From: CAZNLH01 sp964573995
Lineage (GTDB): Bacteria; Gemmatimonadota; CAZMKB01; CAZNLH01
DNA: 64,000 nucleotides
Direction: 5' to 3'
NCBI GenBank assembly: GCA_964573995.1
Contig: CAZNLH010000014.1
Span: forward strand, 6,160-70,159
Shown piece by piece: positions 41,598 to 49,923 of this stretch. How positions within the stretch are numbered: position 1 is the first letter of the stretch; each line of letters starts with the position of its first letter. The position numbers and the translations under genes are program-made. A model generated the notes under the pieces. That model was not told where the DNA came from and did no database searches. It worked only from the letters and a program-made list of their open reading frames with translations.

Positions 41598-43172
41598 ATG
41601 TCCACGGAAAATTCCATCCCACCGGAAGGCAAGCACTTCCTCGGGATAGACATCGGGACGACCAACTGCAAGGTGGCCATTGGGAACCGGGAGGGAAAGG
41701 TGGTCGCGGCGGCTCGATCTCCCTGCCGCCTCGACTATCCCCGCGAAGGATGGGTTGAGGCCGACCCGGTACGGGGATGGTGGGATCCTCTGGTAGAAGC
41801 ACTCAACTCCCTGTTCAAGGAGCCAGGGGCGGAGGCGGGCTTCATTCGTGGGATATGCATCAGTTGTACCAACGCCCTCGTCTGCCTGGACGGCAACGGA
41901 CGACCCGTGCGCAACGCCCTGATGCAGATCGACCGGAGGAGTGCACAGGAGGCCGAAGAGATCGAAGGGCTGCTGGGGGGCGGCGAGATCTTTCGCATTA
42001 CCGGGAACAGGGCGGCACCCGGAACCTTCTCGGCACCCTCAATCAGGTGGATCATGCACAGTGAGCCCGATACCTTTGGCAGGGTAGAGACGATCCTCTC
42101 ACCCTCGGGTTACATAGTCCAAAGACTCACGGGAAGCCTCGTGATGGATAGGACCCGTGCGGCGACAACGCTCCTCTACGACATCTCCGGTGACAGGTGG
42201 TCTGAATCGATTAGAGACACGCTGAAGATACCCAAAAGGATACTCCCACCCATACTCTCGCCTCTTTCCATTGCCGGCACCGTATCCGAGGAGGCCTCTC
42301 GCCTGACGGGTTTACCCCCGGGGATCCCAGTGCTCGCCGGCGTGATGGACTCTGTAGCCGCGGCGGTAGGAATGGGGGTACTTCGTCCGGGGGTCGCCGG
42401 GATCATCCTCGGTACCGTTGGCAGAATCCTCTGGCCGGTGAGAGAGATGGATCACTTCGATGACCGTTTCCTCAACGCCCCGCTGGTCAGGTCCGACAGG
42501 TGGTTGAGCATCGCGTGCACCAACGGCACCGGCTTGTCGGTAAACTGGTTCGCCCGGCACCTGATGGGAGAGGAGGGTCGATCCTCGATTGAAGACGCCC
42601 TTCATCACCTCGACCGCGAGGCATTTGCCTCGCCCGCCGGGTCAAGGGGGGTCATCTACCTCCCCTTTCTCGCGGGAGAAAGGAGCCCCATCTGGAATCC
42701 ATGGGCCAAGGGTGTATTTTTCGGGCTCGATGCGCGGCACGCGAGGACCGACCTGGCCAGGTCGGTCCTGGAGGGTACGGCCATGTCGATCCGTGCAAAC
42801 ATGGAGATACTCGAATCGGCGACCCGAACGAGGCCGGGGACCATCCGGCTCTCCGGGGGGGGTGCAGCAAGCCCCCTGTGGCCCCAGATCCTCTCCTCGG
42901 TCCTCGGCAGGGAACTCGTGATAGAAAACGATAGAAACTCCGAGTGCCGAGGCGACATCATGCTCACCGCGGCCGCAACGGGGAATCTCTCCTGGGAAGA
43001 TATCGGGGGGCCTTCTCCACAGGACTGCTGCGTGGTCCAACCGGTAGAGAGAGAGAAGGGTCTTTATGATAGAATCTTTCAAGAGTACAACGAATTATGC
43101 CGGGATCTCAGGCCCCGTTTCAGGAGTTCGACCGGCAGGCGGGATACCGGCTTTCAGGGAGGAGATATCTGA
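41598..43172 (+). CDS. FGGY-family carbohydrate kinase, xylulokinase-like
   Basis: 524 residues. LGIDIGTTNCKVAI is the ATPase phosphate-1 motif, EGWVEADPVRGW follows the FGGY pattern, SAPSIRWIMHSEPD the substrate region, GVMDSVAAAVGMG the catalytic Asp region, GERSPIWNPWAKGVFFGL and SGGGAASPLWPQIL the FGGY signature 2 and adenine site. Family members phosphorylate ketoses (xylulose, fuculose, ribulose) or polyols at a terminal hydroxyl. Here the likely substrate is the keto end of a sugar acid made by the downstream dehydrogenase. Spacing of 3 bp to the aminotransferase and 3 bp to the dehydrogenase shows an operon. Confidence 0.88.
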   Translation: MSTENSIPPEGKHFLGIDIGTTNCKVAIGNREGKVVAAARSPCRLDYPREGWVEADPVRGWWDPLVEALNSLFKEPGAEAGFIRGICISCTNALVCLDGNGRPVRNALMQIDRRSAQEAEEIEGLLGGGEIFRITGNRAAPGTFSAPSIRWIMHSEPDTFGRVETILSPSGYIVQRLTGSLVMDRTRAATTLLYDISGDRWSESIRDTLKIPKRILPPILSPLSIAGTVSEEASRLTGLPPGIPVLAGVMDSVAAAVGMGVLRPGVAGIILGTVGRILWPVREMDHFDDRFLNAPLVRSDRWLSIACTNGTGLSVNWFARHLMGEEGRSSIEDALHHLDREAFASPAGSRGVIYLPFLAGERSPIWNPWAKGVFFGLDARHARTDLARSVLEGTAMSIRANMEILESATRTRPGTIRLSGGGAASPLWPQILSSVLGRELVIENDRNSECRGDIMLTAAATGNLSWEDIGGPSPQDCCVVQPVEREKGLYDRIFQEYNELCRDLRPRFRSSTGRRDTGFQGGDI

Positions 43173-43175
43173 GCA

Positions 43176-44213
43176 ATGAAGGCGGCGCGTTTTCTGGGCC
43201 CGGGTAGAATCGAGGTGATGGACATCCCTGCCCCGGCCTGCGGGACGGGGGAGATAGTCATAAGAGTGCACCGAGCGGGAATATGTGGAACCGATCTCAG
43301 GATATTCCGGGGGGAGAAGGCCGTCACCCCCCCCATCACACCCGGGCACGAGTTCTCAGGGACGGTGGCCGATATAGGCCGCTCTGTTACCGGCCTCCAG
43401 ACCGGCACGAGGGTCACGGTTGAGCCGATCATCCCCTGCGGGGAGTGTTACTGTTGCCGCGCGGGAAGGGAGAATATCTGTCTCACCCGTCCCACTATCG
43501 GTTACCAACACGATGGTGCCTTTGCCGAGTATGTCAGGATACCGGCCGATGCCATCCGCATGGGAAACGTGGTCCCGGTTCCTGAGACCCTCGGTCTCGA
43601 TGCCGCATGCTACGCCGAGCCCCTCGCGGCCTGCATAAACGGCATCGGAAAACTGTCGCTTCAAGGTGCAGAGCGGCTCTGGGTGATCGGAGACGGCCCG
43701 ATAGGGCTCACCCACGTGCAACTGGCAAGGTGCAACGGCGTGGAAGACATCTTCCTGAGCGGGACCCGCGATGACAGGCTGGCCGCAGGCATGGAGGAGG
43801 GAGCCAGGTGGACGTTCAACGTCACTTCCGGAGGGGACCCGGTTCAATGGATTTCCGATCTCACGGGAGGCGAGGGGGTCGATGCAGCCATCGTTGCCAC
43901 CAATGTGCCTGAAACGGTCCCGCAGGCGACATCCAGCCTGCGCAAGGGCGGACGACTGCTCCTCTTCGCGGGATATCCTCCAAGGACACGATTGCCGTTC
44001 GACCTGTCTGAGATTCATTACAGGGAATACCGGATACTCGGGGCCTCCGGCCATGCCGCGCGGGACGTCCGCAGCGCAATCGAACTGATGGCCTCCGGTA
44101 GGTTCGACGCACTCTCGCTGATCACTCACCACCTGCCCCTCGATTCCATAGTCGAGGGGCTCGAGATGAAAGAGAACTTCATCGGGCTGAAACACGTAAT
44201 CGATTTGAAATGA
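43176..44213 (+). CDS. Zinc-dependent medium-chain alcohol dehydrogenase, sorbitol/threonine-dehydrogenase-like
   Basis: 345 residues. GICGTDLRIF gives the catalytic-zinc cysteine, TPGHEFSGTV the His and Glu, and CGECYCCRAGRENIC the four structural-zinc cysteines. VIGDGPIGLTHVQLARCNG is the NAD(P) loop. All zinc ligands look intact. Relatives oxidise secondary alcohols of polyols and sugar acids to ketones. In the operon it would oxidise the hydroxyl next to the terminal CH2OH so that the kinase and aldolase can follow. Its stop lies 13 bp before the aldolase ATG. Confidence 0.9.
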   Translation: MKAARFLGPGRIEVMDIPAPACGTGEIVIRVHRAGICGTDLRIFRGEKAVTPPITPGHEFSGTVADIGRSVTGLQTGTRVTVEPIIPCGECYCCRAGRENICLTRPTIGYQHDGAFAEYVRIPADAIRMGNVVPVPETLGLDAACYAEPLAACINGIGKLSLQGAERLWVIGDGPIGLTHVQLARCNGVEDIFLSGTRDDRLAAGMEEGARWTFNVTSGGDPVQWISDLTGGEGVDAAIVATNVPETVPQATSSLRKGGRLLLFAGYPPRTRLPFDLSEIHYREYRILGASGHAARDVRSAIELMASGRFDALSLITHHLPLDSIVEGLEMKENFIGLKHVIDLK

Positions 44214-44226
44214 AGGAGACGTTGTC

Positions 44227-44832
44227 ATGGATTACAAGGCGATGACCTCGGCCAGGGCGGAACTGATAAAGATCTCCCACCGCGGCTACCGGCGGGGATT
44301 GACGGCGGGCACGGGGGGAAACATAAGCCTCAGGTTGAAGGGGAGCGACATCGTTTTGATCAATGCCAGTGGAACCGCGTGGGCAGACGCCTGTGACTGG
44401 AACATTATTGGTGTTGATCTCAAGGGTAATGTCCTGCATGGAGACATGAAACCATCCAAGGAGACCAAGTGGCACTGCGGGCTATATCGTATGCGTGAAG
44501 AGATAGGCGGCGTTGTCCACTCCCACTCACCAGCCGCCACCTCGTTCGCGGTCGCCGGCAAACCGCTCGACCTCGTCTCGGCCACCGCATACAAGGCACT
44601 CAAAGAAGTCCCGGTCGTGGGCTACGCCCCTCCAGGCTCCGATGAACTCATGGACCTCGTACTCGGCGCATTCTCTTCAAAGCCGATCAAGGCCCTCCTC
44701 CTCCAGAACCACGGCGTCGTTACCGTCGGCAGGGATGTATACGAGGCACTCTACTTCGCGGAGGTTGTGGAGGATACCGCCAAGATGGCGCTATGGTCAC
44801 GGACGCTCGGGGAACCGATGTCCTTCAGGTAG
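44227..44832 (+). CDS. Class II aldolase, fuculose-1-phosphate-aldolase-like
   Basis: 201 residues. GLTAGTGGNISLRL is the substrate-phosphate loop. PSKETKWHCGLY carries the catalytic Glu. VVHSHSPAATSFAV contributes two zinc-binding histidines and LLQNHGVVTVG the third. Known members cleave ketose-1-phosphates by retro-aldol to DHAP plus an aldehyde. Here the aldehyde partner could be glyoxylate if the substrate is a 4-keto-pentonate 5-phosphate. AAGGAG lies nine bases before the ATG. It is the last operon gene; its 3' end overlaps the convergent CvpA-like gene by 8 bp. Confidence 0.9.
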   Translation: MDYKAMTSARAELIKISHRGYRRGLTAGTGGNISLRLKGSDIVLINASGTAWADACDWNIIGVDLKGNVLHGDMKPSKETKWHCGLYRMREEIGGVVHSHSPAATSFAVAGKPLDLVSATAYKALKEVPVVGYAPPGSDELMDLVLGAFSSKPIKALLLQNHGVVTVGRDVYEALYFAEVVEDTAKMALWSRTLGEPMSFR

Positions 44833-45391
44833 AAAGGAGCACGGACTTGACGCCCTTCTCGTCCTCCAGCATGGCCTTCAGGCGGTTATATTCCTCCAGT
44901 ATCCCTTCCCGGACACTATCTTCAATCCACGGAGGAACCAGGAGGAGGACATAACTCCCGGAGTCCACGATACTCGGGGCAAGACGGGAATCCTTGAGAT
45001 AGCGGCCTGGATCGGGCATGTAGTGAAAGATGAGAAAGATCAGGCTGAAGGAGACGGCGACTCCGAGTGCACCGCCGAGACACGCCCCCAGCAGGCGATC
45101 GACCATGCCCAGGTTTGCCCCCTTGATACCCTTCCGAATCACCTTCCCGAGCATGGATAAGAGGAAGACGACCGCGGCAAAGCAGGCGATAAACGCAATG
45201 ACATCCCCTCCCCTGCCCAAGTCCACCCATCCCTTGAGGGAATCTACAAACGCGCCGGAATACTGCCTGGCGAATACGATTCCGAGGAAGAGAGAGAGAG
45301 TCGATATCACCATCCGCACGATCCCACGCCAGAGGCCGTAGGCGAAAGGAACTGCTATGAACAGGAGAAAGATGGAATCTATGATCGACAT
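44825..45391 (-). CDS. CvpA-family membrane protein
   Basis: 188 residues with four membrane helices. The start MSIIDSIFLLFIAVPFAYGLWRGIVRMVISTLSLFLG and the segment NLGMVDRLLGACLGGALGVAVSFSLIF match the CvpA/colicin-V-production family, whose members affect envelope homeostasis. The C-terminal 45 residues are charged and cytoplasmic. The gene has its own strong promoter and is not related in function to the operon it meets tail to tail. Confidence 0.85.
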   Translation of the reverse strand: MSIIDSIFLLFIAVPFAYGLWRGIVRMVISTLSLFLGIVFARQYSGAFVDSLKGWVDLGRGGDVIAFIACFAAVVFLLSMLGKVIRKGIKGANLGMVDRLLGACLGGALGVAVSFSLIFLIFHYMPDPGRYLKDSRLAPSIVDSGSYVLLLVPPWIEDSVREGILEEYNRLKAMLEDEKGVKSVLLST

Positions 45392-45500
45392 GGTGGCAGA
45401 TCCCTTTTCAAGGCACGGATAGACACGCCCGATCCGGCAACGAATTCACCCGCGCCCACCGATGGGATAACGTGTTTACACATTTATCCTACCATGCAAA

Positions 45501-45529
45501 ATAATACCAATTCGCCGATATCATGTCAA
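45501..45529 (-). promoter_or_regulatory. Sigma-70 promoter (extended -10) of the CvpA-like gene
   Basis: On the minus strand TTGACA (45529-45524), 17 bases, TGGTATTAT with the -10 at 45506-45501. It begins transcription about 105 bases before the ATG at 45391. Confidence 0.8.
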
Positions 45530-45548
45530 CTATTATGGACAGGGGGGC

Positions 45549-47261
45549 TCAGGGCGAGTAGTATCGCCAGTAACTCGAGGTAACCCTCGAGGCGTCCAGT
45601 CGGTATGAGATCTCGTCCAACCTCGACGTGCGCCTGCGACTGATGGGCTCTGTATTGGTATAGATCCGAATCCAGTCATAATCGGGGTTGAGGATGAAAA
45701 TCTCTTCACGGAAGTCCCCCGCCACGTCCATCTGCAGGTTATAGAATCGCGACTGCACCGGGAGGTAACCGGCGACCGAGCCGTCGAAGTTGAATATCGT
45801 CCTTGTGTCATTCTGCAGGACCTCTATGTCATCGTCCGCATCCCACTGGACGAGGTGATGGTATCGATCCTGGGTCATGCCAGATTGGCTGAAGAGCAGC
45901 TCGCCGCTCGAGGAGTAGAGCCTGATCCTGTTCGGACCGTTATTGGTCGGCTCGCGCAGGTCGAAACCATAGAGTTCGGCGCCCGGGTAATCCGGCGTCA
46001 GATCGGCCGCCCACCCGTCATGTCCATGTGTCCAGCCACGTTCTTCCCATATTATGTTTCCCCGCGAGTCGGTGAGGTACACGCCCTGGGGGGACCCCTC
46101 CGTTACAAACCAGACCTCAGGCCCGTTGCGGGTCGGGTCTATCTCGCCCGGCACCACTGCGTCGGGGTGGTGGACGCGCCGGTTGTCTGTGGAGTACAGT
46201 GTCCATAGTACCCGGCCATCACCGTCGAGGACCGTGGATCCGTCGAAGACCTCGTCCCTGCCGTCGCCGTCGATATCGTAGACCGGGATGCCGTGTGTCC
46301 CGCTTCCGGAAGTGCCCGAAGATTCATCGCTGTGATAGTCCCATCGCGGATACAGGTCGAGATGTGAATCGAGGTCAAAGGCAGTCACCCTCTCATCACC
46401 ATGGACCGCGACCTGGGTAATGATCGAGGGGAGGTTCGCGAGACCATCGAGGTAGGCAACCGAGATGTAATGTGCCCGGAGGTGGGGATCCGATCCTTCC
46501 AGCGCCTGCGGGAACGGGATCGAATCTACAACCGCAGGGGACCCCATTACGTCCCCACGCAAGATGGTCAGGAATGTTTGTCTGTTATCCAATCTACCGG
46601 TCCTCACGATCACCTCCGACTTGCCATCCCCATCGAGATCCCAAACGACGAAGGGAAGGACCATCCCCGGGGCCTCCTTGCGAAACCTGTACTTGGTATT
46701 GTAGACCCAGTACGGGGTCCCATCGCAAAGGAAGGCCCTGAGCAAGGGGGTCCTGTTCGTGTCCTGCCGGTAATTGTTGTCGTCCAGGATTACATAATCG
46801 AGGAGCCCGTCACCGTCCAGGTCGCCAACCCCGGGGCCCACCGGATTCAGTTCGGCGGCGGCGCCATCGATCTCCATCAGGAGACCATCATCGCTCGCGC
46901 CCGTGAAAACACCCTCCCGGTTCGATTCCGTTCCCTCTATTCCATTGCCAAAGACCGGCCTGACCATGTAATAGTAAGTACGACCATCCACTACCGTATC
47001 GTCCACGAAATCCGTGGAAAAGACATTGCCGGCCACCAGGTAATATGGCCCATCCACCGTGTCGGACCGGTAGATATCGAAAGTGGCGTCCAGGGAATCC
47101 CCTGACAACATCCTCCAACCAAGGAAGACTTTACCGGGCCCCTTTGGGAGGGCTATGAGATGCCGGGTGTTTTCCTGGGCGTAGAGCCTTGCCGGATTAA
47201 ATGAATACAAAGTGGCGAGTAGGAACAGGAACAGCCTTATGAGGTCTCTCTGGTGTTTCAT
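45549..47261 (-). CDS. Secreted rhamnogalacturonan lyase-like protein (PL11-like beta-propeller)
   Basis: 570 residues with a signal peptide (MKHQRDLIRLFLFLLATLYSF, cleavage near LYAQ). KVFLGWRMLSGDSLDATFDIYR is the N-terminal beta domain of PL11 enzymes. The propeller carries repeated calcium-loop motifs: GDLDGDGLLDYVI, DLDGDGKSEVIV and DIDGDGRDEV. HHPDAVVPGEIDPTRNGPEVW and THGHDGWAADLTPDYPGAELYG resemble the PL11 blades that shape the active site. Family enzymes cleave pectin rhamnogalacturonan I between rhamnose and galacturonate. It is more diverged than a typical PL11, so substrate specificity is uncertain. A 17-bp palindrome overlaps its promoter. A start upstream at 47309 would bury the signal peptide. 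Confidence 0.75.
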   Translation of the reverse strand: MKHQRDLIRLFLFLLATLYSFNPARLYAQENTRHLIALPKGPGKVFLGWRMLSGDSLDATFDIYRSDTVDGPYYLVAGNVFSTDFVDDTVVDGRTYYYMVRPVFGNGIEGTESNREGVFTGASDDGLLMEIDGAAAELNPVGPGVGDLDGDGLLDYVILDDNNYRQDTNRTPLLRAFLCDGTPYWVYNTKYRFRKEAPGMVLPFVVWDLDGDGKSEVIVRTGRLDNRQTFLTILRGDVMGSPAVVDSIPFPQALEGSDPHLRAHYISVAYLDGLANLPSIITQVAVHGDERVTAFDLDSHLDLYPRWDYHSDESSGTSGSGTHGIPVYDIDGDGRDEVFDGSTVLDGDGRVLWTLYSTDNRRVHHPDAVVPGEIDPTRNGPEVWFVTEGSPQGVYLTDSRGNIIWEERGWTHGHDGWAADLTPDYPGAELYGFDLREPTNNGPNRIRLYSSSGELLFSQSGMTQDRYHHLVQWDADDDIEVLQNDTRTIFNFDGSVAGYLPVQSRFYNLQMDVAGDFREEIFILNPDYDWIRIYTNTEPISRRRTSRLDEISYRLDASRVTSSYWRYYSP

Positions 47262-47360
47262 TCGGCTATGACGACCAAGGCAAGTGGTTTCAATTGGGGG
47301 GAACGCCACCCAGGCAGAGGGTTATATTGCCCCGAATTATTGATAGATACGCTTATATCC

Positions 47361-47377
47361 TGTATATTAAATATACA
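47361..47377. promoter_or_regulatory. 17-bp palindromic operator overlapping the lyase -10
   Basis: TGTATATT and AATATACA are perfect inverted copies around one central A. The site covers the -10 and start of the lyase promoter, so a dimeric repressor is expected. Confidence 0.5.
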
Positions 47378-47398
47378 CTAATTGGACCTGTTCGTCAA
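47370..47398 (-). promoter_or_regulatory. Sigma-70 promoter of the rhamnogalacturonan lyase-like gene
   Basis: On the minus strand TTGACG (47398-47393), 17 bases, TATATT (47375-47370). The start is about 100 bases before the ATG at 47261. Confidence 0.7.
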
Positions 47399-47451
47399 CT
47401 GTTGGATGTTATGGCCCCTTCTTTGGAGATCCCGGCTCACTTCAGGACAGC

Positions 47452-47488
47452 GATGCGGAATAATTCGCATCACGGGGATTATTCCCCG
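47452..47488. other. Two tandem hairpins
   Basis: GATGCG (47452-47457) pairs with CGCATC (47466-47471). Directly after it, CGGGGA (47473-47478) pairs with TCCCCG (47483-47488) around a TTAT loop. No T-run follows, so this is more likely a leader RNA or protein site than a terminator. Confidence 0.4.
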
Positions 47489-47850
47489 ATTATCTACCCT
47501 TAAATAGGTCTTGCACCAAGCGGAAAAGGGGGCCTGTCGACACTGGAAAACGCCGGATGTGGCTTTATAACTTATTTTATGACCCACATTTATAATAACA
47601 GGCGCCTTTCACGGGACGATGATGCCATACCGGTGGAATGATATTTGCTTCACTCTTGATTGTTCCCCATTTACCCCTCTCGATTTTTACCCTTAGAGGG
47701 GTCTTGGGCCCTCATGATACTGATATACGGATCGGTGTATTGCGGGCGGATGGACCTGAAACCACCCGAATATCCATGGAGTAAACGCCCCGGCCGCAAC
47801 CGAGAGGAGAGCCGGGAGAGACTTTTACCCTTCATCAAGAGGAGAGAGGG

Positions 47851-49767
47851 ATGAGATCTGTCCTGTCAGTTCTAACCGCCCTCGTTGTCACGGGATCCTT
47901 CATTATGATCCCGGGCAACGACCTCAATGCCCAATACGTGGGCTCGGAGTTCTGCCTTTCATGCCACAACGGGACAATTGCGCCGGACAAGACATCATGG
48001 AGGAATACGTTCCACCACCTCGCCTATGCCGATCCGGACACGCTGCCCGGTGTCATCCCGGACGCCGACTTCAAGGCAGGCCTGGACCTACAGTCAGACC
48101 CCGATTTCTCACAGTATGATCCGGCGCCCGTCTTGAGTTACAACAACAGCGATCCCGCGGATCCCACCGATATGAGCAGCGGATACAGGGTGACGATTGG
48201 GAACATCACCTACAAGGTGAACCGGACGCACGGCGGAAACGGCTGGAAGCAGCGATTTCACACGAAGATCGGGAATAGTTATTACGTCCTCCCACTCCAG
48301 TACAACCTGGCCACCGGTGACTGGGTGGTCTTCCACGGGGAAGACTGGTACGACTCGAACAACCAGCCGCTATACAGCGACTCACTCACACTGGAGCAAG
48401 ACATAGACAAGAACGAATCCACCGACCGCCGTTGCGAGGGATGCCATACTACCGGCACACAGGTAACCTGGAACACTTCCGGTGACAGCGCATACACAGC
48501 CACCTACGCCGAGGTCGGTATAGGGTGCGAGATGTGCCACGGCCCTTACAACGGGGGCACCGGACATGGCTACAACCCGGAGGACCTCGCGGACACTCGC
48601 CGGGCCAACGAGATCTGTGGGCAGTGCCATAACCGTGGCCACAGCATAGATCAACTCGGGCCGAAGACCTTCGGTTACCCTTGGAATGCTACCGATGGAA
48701 TCTTCACGCCGGGGGACAGCCTGGATGCATTCTTCGTTGCAGGCAACCCGGATGACAACCCGGATTATTTCTGGCCCGACGACATGCACTCGAAGAAGCA
48801 CCGCCAGCAATTTCTCGACTTCTACCAGAGTTCCAAGCCGACCTACCCATACCACGAGGTACGTTGTTTCGAGTGCCATGACCCTCATGGCTCGGCCAAC
48901 GAGCACGACATCGTAGAAGAGATCATCGAGGTCGAGGAGCCCGACACCTTCCGGATCCCGACCCAGGTGGACAACAATACACTCTGCCTCGCATGCCACG
49001 CGACCCACGGTCCCTTCGAGTCCCTGACCCCCGCGATGATCGAGAACTACAACGCGAACATCGATACGATCAGCGCCGTGGTCTCAGCCCATACGCACCA
49101 CACCTACGACCCAGAGGACCTGAACGACACCAACGGCGCAAGCAGGTGCGTAAAGTGCCACATGCCGAAGGTCGCCAAGTCGGCTGTAAGTTACGACATA
49201 CACTCGCACACGTTCGAGGCGATCCCGCCTGAGAAGACCATCAATACACAGGCCGAGGGCGGTATGCCGAACGCCTGCGCGGTCTCGTGCCACAGGAACC
49301 CGGCCGCCGGCAACGTGCCCGATTTCGGCATCGTGGACGGTACACTCACGGACTGGACCGAGGCATCCGACATATCCCTGGCCGACACGTTGATGTACTA
49401 TTACGGGCCGAACGGCGTATGGTGGTCGACCGTCGGAATCGGAGGAGACAAGGACGGCGGGATCACGCTGCCCAGGTCTTTCGTACTGGATCAGAACTAC
49501 CCCAACCCGTTCAATCCTTCGACAACGATTTCATTCAAGATACCCGGTAACGGAACGGAGAAGACCGCCACTGCGAGCCTGGAGGTCTACAACCTGAGGG
49601 GGGCCTTGATCAAGACGCTATACTCGGGTGAGATCGCCCCCGGCAGATACACAATCCAGTGGAACGGCCTGACCGATCGAGGAGAGAGGGTCTCCTCGGG
49701 TATCTACCTGTACCGGCTCAGGGCGGGCGATGTCTCCCTGACACGCAAAATGATCGTGGTGAAATAG
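47851..49767 (+). CDS. Secreted multiheme (eight-heme) c-type cytochrome with C-terminal sorting domain
   Basis: 638 residues with a signal peptide (cleavage near NAQ28). Seven CxxCH heme sites are visible (CLSCH, CEGCH, CEMCH, CGQCH, CFECH, CLACH, CVKCH) and an eighth of the unusual CxxxCH form (CAVSCH). Many distal histidines (HGPY, HNRGH, SAHTHHT) could be axial ligands. The layout resembles cytochrome c554/hydroxylamine-oxidoreductase-like electron carriers. The last about 95 residues are the NPFNPSTT sorting domain also found at 5890-7824, so it is likely placed at the cell surface, which suggests extracellular or outer-membrane electron transfer. Its ATG follows AAGAGGAGAGAGGG. No other respiratory genes are adjacent. 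Confidence 0.9.
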   Translation: MRSVLSVLTALVVTGSFIMIPGNDLNAQYVGSEFCLSCHNGTIAPDKTSWRNTFHHLAYADPDTLPGVIPDADFKAGLDLQSDPDFSQYDPAPVLSYNNSDPADPTDMSSGYRVTIGNITYKVNRTHGGNGWKQRFHTKIGNSYYVLPLQYNLATGDWVVFHGEDWYDSNNQPLYSDSLTLEQDIDKNESTDRRCEGCHTTGTQVTWNTSGDSAYTATYAEVGIGCEMCHGPYNGGTGHGYNPEDLADTRRANEICGQCHNRGHSIDQLGPKTFGYPWNATDGIFTPGDSLDAFFVAGNPDDNPDYFWPDDMHSKKHRQQFLDFYQSSKPTYPYHEVRCFECHDPHGSANEHDIVEEIIEVEEPDTFRIPTQVDNNTLCLACHATHGPFESLTPAMIENYNANIDTISAVVSAHTHHTYDPEDLNDTNGASRCVKCHMPKVAKSAVSYDIHSHTFEAIPPEKTINTQAEGGMPNACAVSCHRNPAAGNVPDFGIVDGTLTDWTEASDISLADTLMYYYGPNGVWWSTVGIGGDKDGGITLPRSFVLDQNYPNPFNPSTTISFKIPGNGTEKTATASLEVYNLRGALIKTLYSGEIAPGRYTIQWNGLTDRGERVSSGIYLYRLRAGDVSLTRKMIVVK

Positions 49768-49801
49768 GCCGTCTCGCTTTCAAAGCGAAGGCTGGACACT
49801 C

Positions 49802-49838
49802 GAAGGGGTCCTCCCTGCAAACGAAGGAGGGCCCCTTC
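49802..49838. terminator. 13-bp stem-loop between convergent cytochrome and GT9 genes
   Basis: GAAGGGGTCCTCC (49802-49814) pairs fully with GGAGGGCCCCTTC (49826-49838), one pair being G-T. The loop is 11 bases. No T-run follows on either strand, so factor-independent termination is uncertain, but the position between two convergent genes fits. Confidence 0.5.
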
Positions 49839-49923
49839 ACGCTCAATATCCGTCCGGTATCCGCCTATACTCAATCTCTTAACGATATGCACCTATGGAA
49901 GTATCTCGCCCCTGGGAGAAGAC

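Larger units (their letters stand above)
47262..47850. other. Divergent intergenic region, lyase/cytochrome
   Basis: About 590 bases. It holds the lyase promoter (47370-47398), a 17-bp palindrome (47361-47377) and two tandem hairpins (47452-47488). The phrase TACCCTTA...GGTCTTG occurs twice, near 47496 and 47689. I found no clear promoter for the cytochrome gene and no credible small gene. Confidence 0.5.

Noticed and set aside
46401..47105. 234-codon plus-strand frame opposite the lyase-like gene
   Set aside because: The minus strand encodes a signal peptide and propeller motifs; the plus frame has neither a ribosome site nor motifs.
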